Shown here: piece by piece, positions 14,764 to 24,436 of the stretch
How the letters are laid out: each line of letters starts with the position of its first letter
How positions within the stretch are numbered: the stretch's first letter is position 1
Assembly: GCF_024172165.1 (NCBI RefSeq)
Contig: NZ_JAMZEB010000002.1
Location: 2,501,501-2,565,500, forward strand
Source: Nonomuraea thailandensis
GTDB lineage: Bacteria > Actinomycetota > Actinomycetes > Streptosporangiales > Streptosporangiaceae
Reading direction: 5' to 3'
Length of the DNA: 64,000 nucleotides
Program-made: the position numbers and the translations under genes
The notes under the pieces: generated by a model
Seen by the model: the letters and a program-made list of their open reading frames with translations, nothing else
The model's database searches: none
What the model was told of the DNA's origin: nothing

Positions 14764-16974
14764 TCAGGAGGCGGCGTTGGCCAGGTCACGGCAGCGGCTG
14801 CTCGCGTCGGCGTCGCCGGTGACCTCGTACACCTCGGCCGCCCGCGCGTACGCCTGGCGGCTCTCGCCGGGGCGGCCCTCCTCCGCCAGCAGGGCCGCCA
14901 GCGTCTCCAGGGCGCCGGCCTGCACGGCGGGCAACTGGGCCTGCTCCAGGAGGCCGATCGCCTCGGAGAGCTTGCTGATCGCCTCGGACCGCTGGCCGAG
15001 GAGCCCCAGACATTCGCCGATGCGGGCCAGCGCGACCGGCCGGCTGAACGCCACGGTGCTCGGCGCCAGCCCCGACGCGTCGTCGTTCACCAGGTCCCAC
15101 AGGCGGTGGTACTGCTCCAGCGCCTGCTCGTAGTGGCCGGCGTCTCGATGGCAGGAGCCCAGGGAGCCGAGACAATGGCTGTAGGCATCGATGTCACCGT
15201 CGGCCTTGAAGAGCTCCGCCGCCTGGCTCTGCGCCTCGATGGCCTCGTCGAGCCGCCCGAGCCTGCGCAGCGCGCCCGCCGCGAAGTGGTGGGCCGAGGC
15301 GATCTCCTCGGTGCTGCCGGCGCGGACGGCCAGCTCCATCGCCTGCGCCGTGTGGCGCAGCGCGGCCTCCATGTCGCCTCCGGACGTGAGCTGCACCCAC
15401 GCGAGCGCGTTCAGCTGCGCGGCCTGCCGGGACAGGTCGCCCAGGGCGGCGGCCGCCTCCACGCCGAGGGTGTAGACGTCACTCCAGTGCACCGCGTGCA
15501 TCCATCGGTCGGAGAAGTGCACCACCGACATGGCGAAGTCGATGACGGCGGCGTGACCGCCGCGGCTCGCCACCTGACGCAGGGCGCCCAGCCAGTTGTC
15601 CACGTTCACCCGCAGCCAGCGGTCGGCCTCCTCCGCGGTGGACGGACCGGCGCGGTCATGGTCGCGCCGGCCGGACCCCAGGCCGAACCACCATCCGGCG
15701 CTGGTGGCCGTCCGCAGCAGCCACTCGGTCACCGTCAGGGTGACCGCCTCGCGCTCGGCCGCGGACTCCTCGGCCCTGAGCCGGTCGCGGGCGAAGAGCC
15801 GTACCAGGTCGTGGAAGCGGTAGCGTCCCGACGCGCTGTCCTGGAGCAGGCCGAGGTCGACGAGCTCGTCGAGGGCGTCCCAGGCCCCCTCGGTCGGCAT
15901 GCCGCCCGCCACGGCGGCCAGCGCGGCGTCGAAGGTGCGTCCCGGCACCAGGGCGAGCCGGCGGAAGACCCGGCGGGTGGAGCCGGCGAGCTGCTCGTAG
16001 GACAGCCCGAACGCGGTGGCGATCTTCAGATCGCCGGCGCTGAGCTGGTCCAGGCGGCGCTCCTCGTTCGTCAGCCGGGCGGCGAGGTCGGCGGCGTTCC
16101 AGCCGGGCCTGCTGACCAGCCGGTTCCCGGCGATCCTGAGCGCGAGGGGCAGGCCGCCGCACAGCTGCGCGAGCTGCCAGAGCGCCGGGTCGTCGTCGGA
16201 GGCGCCGCGCTCCTTCAGGATGCCGGTCAGCAGCTCCGTGGCCTCCATCGGGGGCAGCGGCCCGAGGCCGAGCCTGCGTACCCCTTCGAGCCCGGCCAGC
16301 AGGCGGCGGCTGGTCACCAGCGCCTTGCCCGCGCCGCCGCCCGGCAGCAGCGGCCGGACCTGCTCCTCGGAGGCGGCGTTGTCCAGCACGATCAGCGCGC
16401 GCCGCTCGCGCAGCAGGGACCGGTACAGGGACGCGCGCCCGGCGACGTCCGGCGGGATCTGCTGCTCCGTGCTGCCGAGTGCGCGCAGCAGCAGGCTCAG
16501 CGCCTCGTTCACGGGCAGGGGCTGCGCGGACATGCCGAACAGGTCGAGGAAGTACACCCCGCCGGGGAAGCCCGGCCGCAGGGCGTGGGCGGCGCGGACG
16601 GTCAGCGTGGTCTTGCCGAGCCCGGCGGAGCCGGTGATGAGCCCCACTCCCGCGTCGCCGGCGTGCAGCAGCTCGTCGATCCAGGCCAGCTCCGGGGACC
16701 GGCCGGTGAAGTCGTCGACGGAGCGGGGCAGTTCGCACAGCCCGGTCGGGCGGTTCCAGTGATCGCGCAGGCGGCCCTCGCGCGCCAGCTCGATGAGCTG
16801 CCTGCGGTCGGCGTCGGCCAGGCCGAGCGCGTCGGCCAGCGCGGTGACGGTACGGTGCTGCGGGCCCTTGCTGCGGCCGCGCTCCATGTCCGACAGGGTG
16901 CGGGCGCTCACCCCTGAGGCCTCGGCGAGCTGCTCCAGCGTCAGGCGTGCCGCGTGCCGATGGCGGCGCAGCAC
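14764..16974 (-). CDS. XRE-type HTH, NB-ARC ATPase, TPR transcriptional regulator
   Basis: A 736-residue STAND regulator. Residues 5-55 form an XRE HTH (LTLEQLAEASGVSARTLSDM). The NB-ARC core begins with GSAGLGKTT (residues 115-123), has ALIVLDNAASEEQ (Walker B) and GLPLALRIAG. A winged-helix-like part follows, and from about residue 490 there are TPR repeats (for example RLGRLDEAIEAQSQAAELFK). This is the AfsR-like architecture without a SARP domain. The GTG at 16974 is the first start in the open frame. It is followed on the same strand, 114 bp away, by the hydrolase-MHS operon, which it may control. The inducer is unknown. Confidence 0.85.
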   Translation of the reverse strand: MLRRHRHAARLTLEQLAEASGVSARTLSDMERGRSKGPQHRTVTALADALGLADADRRQLIELAREGRLRDHWNRPTGLCELPRSVDDFTGRSPELAWIDELLHAGDAGVGLITGSAGLGKTTLTVRAAHALRPGFPGGVYFLDLFGMSAQPLPVNEALSLLLRALGSTEQQIPPDVAGRASLYRSLLRERRALIVLDNAASEEQVRPLLPGGGAGKALVTSRRLLAGLEGVRRLGLGPLPPMEATELLTGILKERGASDDDPALWQLAQLCGGLPLALRIAGNRLVSRPGWNAADLAARLTNEERRLDQLSAGDLKIATAFGLSYEQLAGSTRRVFRRLALVPGRTFDAALAAVAGGMPTEGAWDALDELVDLGLLQDSASGRYRFHDLVRLFARDRLRAEESAAEREAVTLTVTEWLLRTATSAGWWFGLGSGRRDHDRAGPSTAEEADRWLRVNVDNWLGALRQVASRGGHAAVIDFAMSVVHFSDRWMHAVHWSDVYTLGVEAAAALGDLSRQAAQLNALAWVQLTSGGDMEAALRHTAQAMELAVRAGSTEEIASAHHFAAGALRRLGRLDEAIEAQSQAAELFKADGDIDAYSHCLGSLGSCHRDAGHYEQALEQYHRLWDLVNDDASGLAPSTVAFSRPVALARIGECLGLLGQRSEAISKLSEAIGLLEQAQLPAVQAGALETLAALLAEEGRPGESRQAYARAAEVYEVTGDADASSRCRDLANAAS

Positions 16975-17053
16975 CTCAGCGAAGCCGGGTGGGGTGGTGA
17001 TCGGACGCTCCCTCGCCGCGAGCCGGTGAAGATCACCCCAAGCTTACGGTGGA

Positions 17054-17063
17054 TGACCGGTCA
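17054..17063 (-). promoter_or_regulatory. Palindrome upstream of the XRE-NB-ARC gene
   Basis: A perfect 10-bp palindrome TGACCGGTCA, 80 bp before the GTG start. It is a possible autoregulatory site. The half-sites are in the opposite order to the GTCA-N2-TGAC box found at the hydrolase promoters. Confidence 0.3.
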
Positions 17064-17140
17064 CACCCAAGAGGCCCCCGGCCGTGCCTCCTGGCCTCAG
17101 CAGGCAGTGTGCACGGCCTCGGCAGGTGGTGCGCCCGGCC

Positions 17141-18049
17141 TCAGCCGGCGGTGCCGAGTGCCTGGGCCAGGAAGCGCCCGGCCCGGCCGATCGCCCGCTG
17201 GGCGGCGTGGGTGCCGCGCAGCGCGTTGAGCGAGAGGAACCCGTGGATGACGCCCTCGTAGCGGACGGCGGTCACGGGCACGCCCGCCGCGCGCAGCCCG
17301 GCGGCGTACGCCTCGCCCTCGTCCCGCAACACGTCGGCCCCGGCGGTGACGACCAGGGCGGGCGGCAGCCCGGAGAGCCGGCGCTTCGGAGCCCGCAGCG
17401 GCGAGACGGTGATCTCGGCCCGCTGCGCCTCGTCCCCGGCGTACTGGTCCCAGCGCCAGCGCATGCCGTCGGCGCGCAGGAAGTAGCCCTCGGCGAACTC
17501 GCGGTAGGAGCCGGTGCCGCAGGACGCGTCCATGGCCGGGCACAGCAGCACCTGCGCCGCCAGGCGCTCACGGGCGGCCAGGGCGAGCGCGGCGGCCAGG
17601 TTGCCGCCGGCCACCGCGATCCTGGAAGCGTCCAGCCCGTGGGCGCCGCCGTGCGCGCGCACCCACTCCAGTGCCGCCTGCCCCTCGCCGAGCGCGACGG
17701 GGTAGCGGGCCTCGGGCGAGAGGCTGTAGTCGACGAACACCGTCGCCGCCCCCGACTCGCGGGCCAGCTCGCGGGCCAGCCGCCCGTGGGCGTGCTCGCC
17801 GCCGAAGACCCAGTCGCCGTGCAGGTAGAGCACCACGGGCAGCGGACCCGCGGCGTCGCCGGGGCGGAAGACGGTGAGCCGCGTCCCCTCGATCGGCTGC
17901 CGGGTGACGCCGGGCACGAGGATGTCCGGGCACTGGACCTCCGCCAGCGCCCGGCGGCCCGCCGCGAGCGGCATGCCGTGCAGGAACGGAGGGCCCGCGG
18001 TGGCATCGGCGAAGGCCCGGGCAGCCGGCTCCAGGACGGGTTCGGTCAT
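17141..18049 (-). CDS. HSL-type alpha/beta hydrolase homologue lacking the nucleophile serine
   Basis: A 302-residue protein that aligns with the hormone-sensitive-lipase group (LYLHG, DYSLSPEARYPVAL, TAGADVLRDEG, GVIHGF near the end). Two catalytic places are shortened. The oxyanion motif, normally HGGGW or HGAGWVFG, is HGDWVFG (residues 77-83). The nucleophile elbow, normally GDSxGGN, is AVAGGNLAAA (residues 145-154), so the four residues containing the catalytic Ser are absent. Asp and His of the triad remain. It is therefore probably a non-catalytic homologue. The ATG at 18049 has GGAG 8 nt upstream. It is divergent from a LAL regulator and has a GTCA-N2-TGAC box at -42. Confidence 0.8.
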   Translation of the reverse strand: MTEPVLEPAARAFADATAGPPFLHGMPLAAGRRALAEVQCPDILVPGVTRQPIEGTRLTVFRPGDAAGPLPVVLYLHGDWVFGGEHAHGRLARELARESGAATVFVDYSLSPEARYPVALGEGQAALEWVRAHGGAHGLDASRIAVAGGNLAAALALAARERLAAQVLLCPAMDASCGTGSYREFAEGYFLRADGMRWRWDQYAGDEAQRAEITVSPLRAPKRRLSGLPPALVVTAGADVLRDEGEAYAAGLRAAGVPVTAVRYEGVIHGFLSLNALRGTHAAQRAIGRAGRFLAQALGTAG

Positions 18050-18083
18050 TGACTGCTCCAAGGGCCGGTGCGATGCGCTGCCG

Positions 18084-18125
18084 ACGCTAGGAGAAGTCAA
18101 GGCACCAGTCATTCGTCACATGACG
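18084..18125 (-). promoter_or_regulatory. LAL-type box and promoter of the HSL-type gene
   Basis: Palindrome CGTCA-CA-TGACG (18114-18125, core GTCA-N2-TGAC, centre 18119.5) and minus-strand -10 TAGCGT (18089-18084), 30.5 bp apart. The flanks differ from the three other boxes (no AATCG or TGCA). It lies in the 123-bp gap to the divergent LAL regulator. Confidence 0.55.
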
Positions 18126-18172
18126 TACTTATGCGACAATTCGATCAAGGGGGCGGCGGCGGGAGGTGTCGC

Positions 18173-20914
18173 GTGAGCACGCTCTTCGGCCGCGAACGCG
18201 AGGTCGCGACACTCGAAGGGCTCGTGGACGGCGTTCACGAGCGCGGAGCCGCGCTCGTCGTACGCGGAGCGGCGGGCATCGGCAAGTCGGCCCTGCTGGC
18301 CGCCGTCACGGAGCGCGCCGAGGCCGGGAACCTGCTGGTCTCCACCGCGTCCGGGGTGCAGAGCGAGACGCACCTGCCCTTCGCCGGGCTCCACCAGCTC
18401 CTGCGGCCGATGCTCGGCGCCGCCGGCCAGTTGCCCGCCCGCCAGCGCGAGGCCCTGCTCGGCGCCTTCGGGATGAGCGAGGCAGGGGACCCCGAGCCGT
18501 TCCTGGTCGCGCTCGCCGTACTCAACCTGCTGGGCGACACGGCGACCGACCGGCCCCTGCTCATCGTGGTGGACGACGTCCAGTGGCTGGACGGGCCCAC
18601 CACCGAGGTGCTGGGGTTCGTGGCCAGGCGGGTGCGATCGGACCCGATCGTGCTGCTGATGGCCCTGCGCGACGGCCATCCCACCAGCCTGGACGCCAGC
18701 GACCTCCCCGAGCTGCGGCTGACCGGCCTGGAGTCCGCAGCGGCCGAGGCGCTCCTGGACGCCCAGGCCGCCGGGCTCAGCGTCGGCATGCGCTGGCGCG
18801 TGCTGAGCGAGGCGGCCGGCAACCCGCTCGCCCTGGTCGAGCTGCCGCTCGCGCTCGGCGCCGGGGCCGTCACGGCCGAGGCGGCGTGGCTGCCGCTCAC
18901 CGCCCGCCTGGAGCGGGCCTTCGCCGTGCGGCTGGCCGAGCTGCCGCCGCACACCAGGGCGCTGCTGCTGGTGGCCGCGGCCAACGACGGCCACGACGTG
19001 GCCGACGCCCTGGCGGGCGGCGGGATCGTGGCGGGCGCGGTCCTGACCGCCGAGGCGCTGGCCCCGGCCGTGGACGCGGGGCTGGTGGAGCTGCGCGAGC
19101 AGGCCCTGCGCTTCCGGCACCCCCTGGTGCGCTCGGCGATCTACCAGAAGGCCGGCCGCACCGATCGGCTGGCGGCCCACGCCGCGCTGGCGCTGGTGCA
19201 CGAGCGCGACCCGGACCGCAGGGCCTGGCACCGCGCCGCGGCGATCGCCCAGCGGGACGAGTCCGTCGCCACCGAGCTGGAGGGGGTGGCCGCGCGGGCC
19301 CGGCAGCGCGGCGCGATCCCGGTGGCGGTGACCGCCCTGCGCCGGGCGGCGGAGGTCAGCGAGGAGCCGGCAGCGGGCGCCCATCGCCTGCTGACCGCGG
19401 CCGAGCTGGCCTTCGAGCTCGGCCGCGGCGACCAGGCCGCCGAGCTGCTCGCGCTGGCCAGGCCGTCCGTCCTGGGTGAGCTGCCGCACGCCAGGGGCCT
19501 GTGGCTGAGCGAGATGCTCGGCGAGGGGCGCAACGACGGCCCCGCGCGGATCCACCGGCTGGTCACGACGGCCGAAGCGGCGCACGCGGCGGGCGACCGC
19601 GAGCTCGCGCTCGGCTTCGTCCGGGCCGCGGCCATCCGCTGCTGGTGGAGCGACCCAGGCTGGGAGCAGCGCGGCAGCGTCATCGCCCTGGCCGAACGGC
19701 TCGCGGCCGGCGACGACGACCCCGAGCTGCTGGTCACCCTGGCCACGGCAGGGGCGGTGGAACGCTGCGCGGACGTCATCGAACGCCTGGCCAAGATCCG
19801 CCACACCCGGCTGGACGCGGACGTGACCAGGCTCCTGGGCGTCGCGGCGAGCTCGGTCGGCGCCTTCGACCTGGTCGGCGACTTCATGGAGAGCTCGATC
19901 GCCGACCTGCGCATCCAGGGCAGGCTGGGCCTGCTCACGCGGGCGCTCAGCACGCAGGTGTGGCGGCAGATCTTCTGCGGCGACTGGGCCGGGGCGGTGC
20001 TGGTCGCGGAGGAGGCCGAGCGCCTGGCCCGCGAGACCGGGCAGCCGCGCCGGCAGGCCTCCGCCCTCGGCATGCTGGCGCTGCTGGCCGGGCTCCGCGG
20101 CGAGGAGGAGCGCGGCCTGGCGCTGGCCGCGGAGGGGGAGCGGGTGCTCGGCACCGTCGCCATCAGCGCGGTCGCGGCGCTGATCGAGCATGCCAGAGGC
20201 GTGATCGCGTTGTGCGCCGGGCGGCACGACGACGCGTTCGGGCACCTGTGGCGGCTGTTCGAGCCGGGTGACGCCGCCCACCACATGATCTGGCGGTTGT
20301 GGGTGATCAGCGAGCTGGCGGAGGCCGCCGTCGGGGCCGGCCGTACGGAGCCGGCCAGGCGGGCGGTGGCCGAGCTGGAGCAGGTGGCCGCCAGGACCCC
20401 GTCCCCGCTGCTGCACGTGGGGCTCCGGCACGCCCGGGCGCTGCTGGCGGGCGATGCCGAAGCCGAGGCGCTCTACCAGGACGCGCTGGGCGCCGACCTG
20501 TCCCGCTGGCCCACCGCCCGGGCACGCCTGCTGCTCACCCACGGCATGTGGCTGCGCCGCCGGCGGCGGATCCAGGAGGCGCGGGTGCCGCTGCGCGCCG
20601 CCCGCGACGCCTTCGACGTGCTCGGGCTGCTCGCCTGGGGCGAGAAGGCCCGCCAGGAGCTGCGGGCCGCGGGCGAGACCAGCGACCTGCGCGTCGCGCC
20701 GGCCGCCGAGCTGCTCACCTCGCAGGAGCTGCACATCGCCCGGCTGGCCGCCTCCGGGCTGTCCAACCGCGAGATCGGCCAGCAGCTCTACCTGTCGCAC
20801 CGCACCGTCAGCACCCACCTGTACCGGGCGTTCCCCAAGCTCGGCATCACCTCGCGCGGGCAGCTGCGCGACGCCCTGGAACAGGCGGCCCCCGGATATA
20901 CGTCACGCGACTGA
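18173..20914 (+). CDS. LuxR-family regulator of the LAL (MalT-like) class, copy 1
   Basis: A 913-residue regulator: N-terminal AAA/STAND ATPase (Walker A RGAAGIGKSA, residues 31-40; Walker B LLIVVDDVQWLD), a long helical TPR-like middle and a C-terminal LuxR HTH in the last 65 residues (LTSQELHIARLAASGLSNRE, SHRTVSTHLYRAF). LAL proteins are activators that respond to a small ligand with ATP as cofactor. The GTG at 18173 has GGGAGG 6 nt upstream and gives the usual VSTLFGRERE start. It is divergent from the serine-less hydrolase. Its HTH is nearly identical to that of the second LAL at 21.8 kb, so both may read the same GTCA-N2-TGAC boxes. Confidence 0.9.
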   Translation: MSTLFGREREVATLEGLVDGVHERGAALVVRGAAGIGKSALLAAVTERAEAGNLLVSTASGVQSETHLPFAGLHQLLRPMLGAAGQLPARQREALLGAFGMSEAGDPEPFLVALAVLNLLGDTATDRPLLIVVDDVQWLDGPTTEVLGFVARRVRSDPIVLLMALRDGHPTSLDASDLPELRLTGLESAAAEALLDAQAAGLSVGMRWRVLSEAAGNPLALVELPLALGAGAVTAEAAWLPLTARLERAFAVRLAELPPHTRALLLVAAANDGHDVADALAGGGIVAGAVLTAEALAPAVDAGLVELREQALRFRHPLVRSAIYQKAGRTDRLAAHAALALVHERDPDRRAWHRAAAIAQRDESVATELEGVAARARQRGAIPVAVTALRRAAEVSEEPAAGAHRLLTAAELAFELGRGDQAAELLALARPSVLGELPHARGLWLSEMLGEGRNDGPARIHRLVTTAEAAHAAGDRELALGFVRAAAIRCWWSDPGWEQRGSVIALAERLAAGDDDPELLVTLATAGAVERCADVIERLAKIRHTRLDADVTRLLGVAASSVGAFDLVGDFMESSIADLRIQGRLGLLTRALSTQVWRQIFCGDWAGAVLVAEEAERLARETGQPRRQASALGMLALLAGLRGEEERGLALAAEGERVLGTVAISAVAALIEHARGVIALCAGRHDDAFGHLWRLFEPGDAAHHMIWRLWVISELAEAAVGAGRTEPARRAVAELEQVAARTPSPLLHVGLRHARALLAGDAEAEALYQDALGADLSRWPTARARLLLTHGMWLRRRRRIQEARVPLRAARDAFDVLGLLAWGEKARQELRAAGETSDLRVAPAAELLTSQELHIARLAASGLSNREIGQQLYLSHRTVSTHLYRAFPKLGITSRGQLRDALEQAAPGYTSRD

Positions 20915-20956
20915 TACCCCGGTCCGTCATGCGCGACGTACCGTCGCCGCGTGCCG

Positions 20957-21733
20957 TCATCTCGCCAGGAACTCCAGCAAGAGCTCATTCCACTGCTCGA
21001 CGTGGGTGAGCGGAGCACCGTGCGGCGCGTCGGGGATCGTCACGAGGGAGCTGCCCGCGATCGCCCGCGCGACGCGCGCCCCGCTGTCCTCCAGAGGGAC
21101 GAACGCGTCCTGCTCGCCCTGAAGGATCAGCGTGGGCACGGTGACGCGGGCCAGGCCGGGGCCGGGATCGGCGGCGCTCCAGGCCGTCAGCGAGTCCGCG
21201 GTCGCCTTGGGGGAGGCGTCGGCGGCATGCCTGAGCAGGTACTGGCGTGTCGGCTCGTCCAGCGTGCTGTGCCCGCCGACGGCGAAGAACCTGAGCAGCA
21301 GGTCGTCGAGCATGGGCAGGCGGTACCGCAGGGAGGCGCCGCGGAGCTCGTGCGCGAGCGGGTCCGGGTAGAGCACCGGGCTGGCCAGCACCAGCCGGGC
21401 CACCCGCCCCGACGAGGCGGCGTAGCCGACCGCCTCGGCGCAGCCGGTGGAGAACCCCACCAGCGCCAGCCCCGTCAGGTCCAGGCTCTCGACCAGCGCC
21501 GCCAGGTCGGCGGTGAAGGTGGCCAGGTCGTAGCCGCGCCAGGGCCGGCTGGAGCCGCCGAACCCGCGGCGGTCGTAGCAGACCACCCGGTGCCCGGCCT
21601 CGACCAGCGGGCCGATCTGGGGCTCCCAGAACCGGAGCGACAGCGGCCAGCCGTGCACCAGGACGACGGGCGGCCCGTCGCCGACGTCCTCGTAGCAGAG
21701 GCTCACGTCGCTATCCACCTGTAGTCGCGCCAC
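20957..21733 (-). CDS. Alpha/beta hydrolase
   Basis: A 258-residue hydrolase: LVHGWPLSLRFWEPQI (residues 25-40), YDRRGFGGSS (53-62), nucleophile Ser95 in GFSTG (the second residue of the elbow is Phe), acid Asp in QGEQDAFVPL and His in APHGAP. The substrate is unknown; the sequence is near the haloperoxidase/esterase group. The GTG at 21733 is chosen because a -10 hexamer CATGCT ends 6 nt before it, a leaderless layout. It lies between the two LAL regulators, convergent with the first and divergent from the second, and carries the 19-bp LAL box in its promoter. Confidence 0.85.
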   Translation of the reverse strand: MARLQVDSDVSLCYEDVGDGPPVVLVHGWPLSLRFWEPQIGPLVEAGHRVVCYDRRGFGGSSRPWRGYDLATFTADLAALVESLDLTGLALVGFSTGCAEAVGYAASSGRVARLVLASPVLYPDPLAHELRGASLRYRLPMLDDLLLRFFAVGGHSTLDEPTRQYLLRHAADASPKATADSLTAWSAADPGPGLARVTVPTLILQGEQDAFVPLEDSGARVARAIAGSSLVTIPDAPHGAPLTHVEQWNELLLEFLAR

Positions 21734-21739
21734 CCGCCC

Positions 21740-21784
21740 AGCATGCCGCCGGCGGCAGACACGGCAATCGGTCAAATGACTGCA
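21740..21784 (-). promoter_or_regulatory. LAL-type box and leaderless promoter of the hydrolase
   Basis: Box AATCGGTCAAATGACTGCA (21766-21784, centre 21775.5) and minus-strand -10 CATGCT (21745-21740), 30.5 bp apart. The -10 ends 6 nt before the GTG at 21733. The box is in the 66-bp gap to the divergent LAL regulator and could also be used for its autoregulation. Confidence 0.65.
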
Positions 21785-21799
21785 CCGAGGAGACGAACC

Positions 21800-24436
21800 A
21801 TGGACATCATCGGACGCGCCAGGGAGCTGGCCACGCTGCGGCAGGCGATCGACCGCGCCCCGGGAGCCCTGCCCAACGTCGTGCTGCACGGCGACCCGGG
21901 CGTGGGCAAGTCGGTGCTGCTGCGGGCCGGCATCGCCTACGCCAGGCGGCAGGGGATGCGGGTGCTGGGCGGCAGCGGCTTCGAGAGCGAGGCGCAGCTC
22001 GCCTTCGCCGGGCTGCACCAGCTCTTCGCGCCCGTGATGGAGTACCTGGACCGGGTGGAGCCGTTCCACCGCGACACCTTACGCAGGGTGCTCGGCCTGC
22101 GGGACGGGCCGCCCCCCGACCGGCTGGCGATCTCGGTGGCGTCTCTGGCGGTGCTGGCCGCCGTGGCCGAGGACGGGCCGGTGCTGATCGCCGTGGAGGA
22201 CGCGCACTGGGTGGACCACCCCACGCGCGAGGTGATGATGTTCGTCCTGCTGCGGCTGCAGCCGTACGACCTGCGGGCGATCTTCGCCCGCCGGCCGATG
22301 ACCGCCACCGAGCGCGTCACGCCCGGCATCGGCATGCTGGAGGTCGGCCCGCTCGACGACGAGGCGGCCGGGCAGCTGCTGGACCTGCTCCACCCCGGCC
22401 TGCCGTCGTCGGTGCGCGAACGCGTGCTCGACGAGGCCGCCGGCAACCCGCTGGCGATCACCGAGCTGCCGCAGACGTCCGTCGGCGTGGAGCTGCTGCC
22501 CACCGGCGCGTCGCTGCGGACCCGGCTGGAGACCGGGTTCGCGGGGCGGCTGCTGGAGCTGGCGCCGCGGATCCGCACCACGCTGCTGGTGGCGGCGCTC
22601 GACGGTGACCGGCTGGAGCACCGGGCCGAGCTGTCGCCGTACGAGCTGCAGGAGGCCGAGCTGGCGGGGCTGGTGACCCGCGACTCCACCCCGTCCGGGC
22701 TGCGCTTCCGCCACCCGCTGGTCAGGTCGGCGATCATCAGGACGGCCTCGCCGGAGGAGACGCGCGAGGCGCACACCGTGCTGGCCGAGCAGCACCGGGC
22801 CGATCCCGAGCTGCGCATGTGGCACCTGGCCGCGGCCACGGTCGAGCCGGACGAGAAGGTGGCCGCGGAGATCGAGAAGGCGGCCCGCGCGGTGAGCCTG
22901 CGCGGCGGCAGCGGGCTGGCCGTCAAGGCGCTGCTGCGGGCGGCGGAGCTCACCCCCGAGCCCGAGGCGCGCGCCGGGCGGCTGGAGCTGGCCGCCGAAC
23001 TGGCGGGCGAATCGGGGCAGCTCGACCTGGCCCAGAGCCTGCTCGACCAGGCGCGCCGCCACCTCGACGACCCCGCCAGGGCCCTGGCCACCAAGGCGCA
23101 GATCCTCATGCTGCGCAACGGCGACCTGGACGCCGCGCGCCGCCTGCTGCGCGGCACACCCGGGGCGGGGACCCTGGTGAGGGTGATGGCCGCCTCGTAC
23201 ACGCAGGATCCGCAGGAATGGGCGGAGGTGAGCGGCGTGGTCACCGGCTGCGACGACGACCTCGTCCGCCTGCTGCACGACGTCTTCCTCGGCCAGGGAT
23301 CGGCGGCGCTCGTGCGGACCGCGCTCGACGCGCTGCCCGCCGACGCCCCGCCGGGCCGGGTGGCCGCGCTGTGCCGGGCGGCCACCTGGATGGACGTGCT
23401 GCCGGACTACCGGGACCGCATCCGCGACCTCATCGACGGCGAGAGCGGCCAGGGCGCGGTGACGCACGCCGCCAGCGGCTACTGGCTGGCCGCGCACGAC
23501 CACTTCCTGGCCGGGCAGTGGGAGGCCGCGGAGAGCGCCGCCAACTCGGGGCTCGACCTGTGTGTACGCCACGACCTGGACCTCCTGGCGCACGACCTGC
23601 GCTGCAGCCTCGGCTGGCTGGCCGCCGCCCGAGGCGACGCCGACAGCGCCCGCGAGTACAGCAGGACCGTCGAGCAGTGGGCCGCGCCGCGCGGCAGCGG
23701 CCTGCACCTGTCGCTGTCGGCCCGCAACCTGGCGCTGGCCGCGATGGCGCACGGCGACTACGACAGCGCCTACGCGTACTGGACGAGCATCAGCCCGCCG
23801 GGCGTCATCCCCCCGTACGTGGCGTTCGCGCCGTGGGCGGTCTTCGACCTGGTGGAGTCGGCGGTGCGCACCGGCAGGACGAACGAGGCCAGGGCGCACG
23901 CCGACGCGGCCGCGCACCTGGCCGAGCGGGCGCCCCGCCTGCGCCTGCACGTCATGGCCGCCCAGGCACTGGTGGCGCCGCCCGAGGAGGGGGTCGCGCT
24001 GTTCCGGGCGGCTCTCGCGCTGCCGAGGACCGAACGCTGGCCGTTCGACCACGCCCGGGTCAGGCTCGCCCTGGGCGAGCTGCAACGCCGCCGTCTGCAG
24101 CCGGGCGAGGCGCGGCCCGAGCTGCGGCGGGCCGCCGACCTGTTCGCCGGCGTCGGCGCCACGGCCTGGCAGCAGCGGGCCGAGCAGGAGCTGCGGGCCA
24201 CCGGCGTGGCGCTCGCGCAGCGGCCCAGCGCCGCGCACGGCCTGACCGCCCAGCAACTGGAGGTCGCCAGGCTGGCCGCCTCCGGGCTGAGCAACAAGGA
24301 GATCGGCGAGCGGCTGTTCCTGTCGTCCCGCACCGTGAGCGCCCACCTGTACCGGATCTTCCCCAAGCTCGGCATCACCTCGCGGGCCGCACTGCGTGAC
24401 GCACTCGAAGGCGTGACCACAGATGCAGTCAACTGA
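21800..24436 (+). CDS. LuxR-family regulator of the LAL (MalT-like) class, copy 2
   Basis: An 878-residue regulator with the LAL order: Walker A HGDPGVGKSV (residues 30-39), Walker B LIAVEDAHWVD, a helical middle region, and a C-terminal LuxR HTH (LTAQQLEVARLAASGLSNKE, SSRTVSAHLYRIF). The ATG at 21800 has CGAGGAGA 7 nt upstream. It is flanked by two copies of the 19-bp box, one between it and the divergent hydrolase and one overlapping its own stop codon, in front of the secreted hydrolase. This arrangement makes it the best candidate for the protein that binds the AATCGGTCA-NN-TGACTGCA boxes. The ligand is unknown. Confidence 0.9.
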   Translation: MDIIGRARELATLRQAIDRAPGALPNVVLHGDPGVGKSVLLRAGIAYARRQGMRVLGGSGFESEAQLAFAGLHQLFAPVMEYLDRVEPFHRDTLRRVLGLRDGPPPDRLAISVASLAVLAAVAEDGPVLIAVEDAHWVDHPTREVMMFVLLRLQPYDLRAIFARRPMTATERVTPGIGMLEVGPLDDEAAGQLLDLLHPGLPSSVRERVLDEAAGNPLAITELPQTSVGVELLPTGASLRTRLETGFAGRLLELAPRIRTTLLVAALDGDRLEHRAELSPYELQEAELAGLVTRDSTPSGLRFRHPLVRSAIIRTASPEETREAHTVLAEQHRADPELRMWHLAAATVEPDEKVAAEIEKAARAVSLRGGSGLAVKALLRAAELTPEPEARAGRLELAAELAGESGQLDLAQSLLDQARRHLDDPARALATKAQILMLRNGDLDAARRLLRGTPGAGTLVRVMAASYTQDPQEWAEVSGVVTGCDDDLVRLLHDVFLGQGSAALVRTALDALPADAPPGRVAALCRAATWMDVLPDYRDRIRDLIDGESGQGAVTHAASGYWLAAHDHFLAGQWEAAESAANSGLDLCVRHDLDLLAHDLRCSLGWLAAARGDADSAREYSRTVEQWAAPRGSGLHLSLSARNLALAAMAHGDYDSAYAYWTSISPPGVIPPYVAFAPWAVFDLVESAVRTGRTNEARAHADAAAHLAERAPRLRLHVMAAQALVAPPEEGVALFRAALALPRTERWPFDHARVRLALGELQRRRLQPGEARPELRRAADLFAGVGATAWQQRAEQELRATGVALAQRPSAAHGLTAQQLEVARLAASGLSNKEIGERLFLSSRTVSAHLYRIFPKLGITSRAALRDALEGVTTDAVN

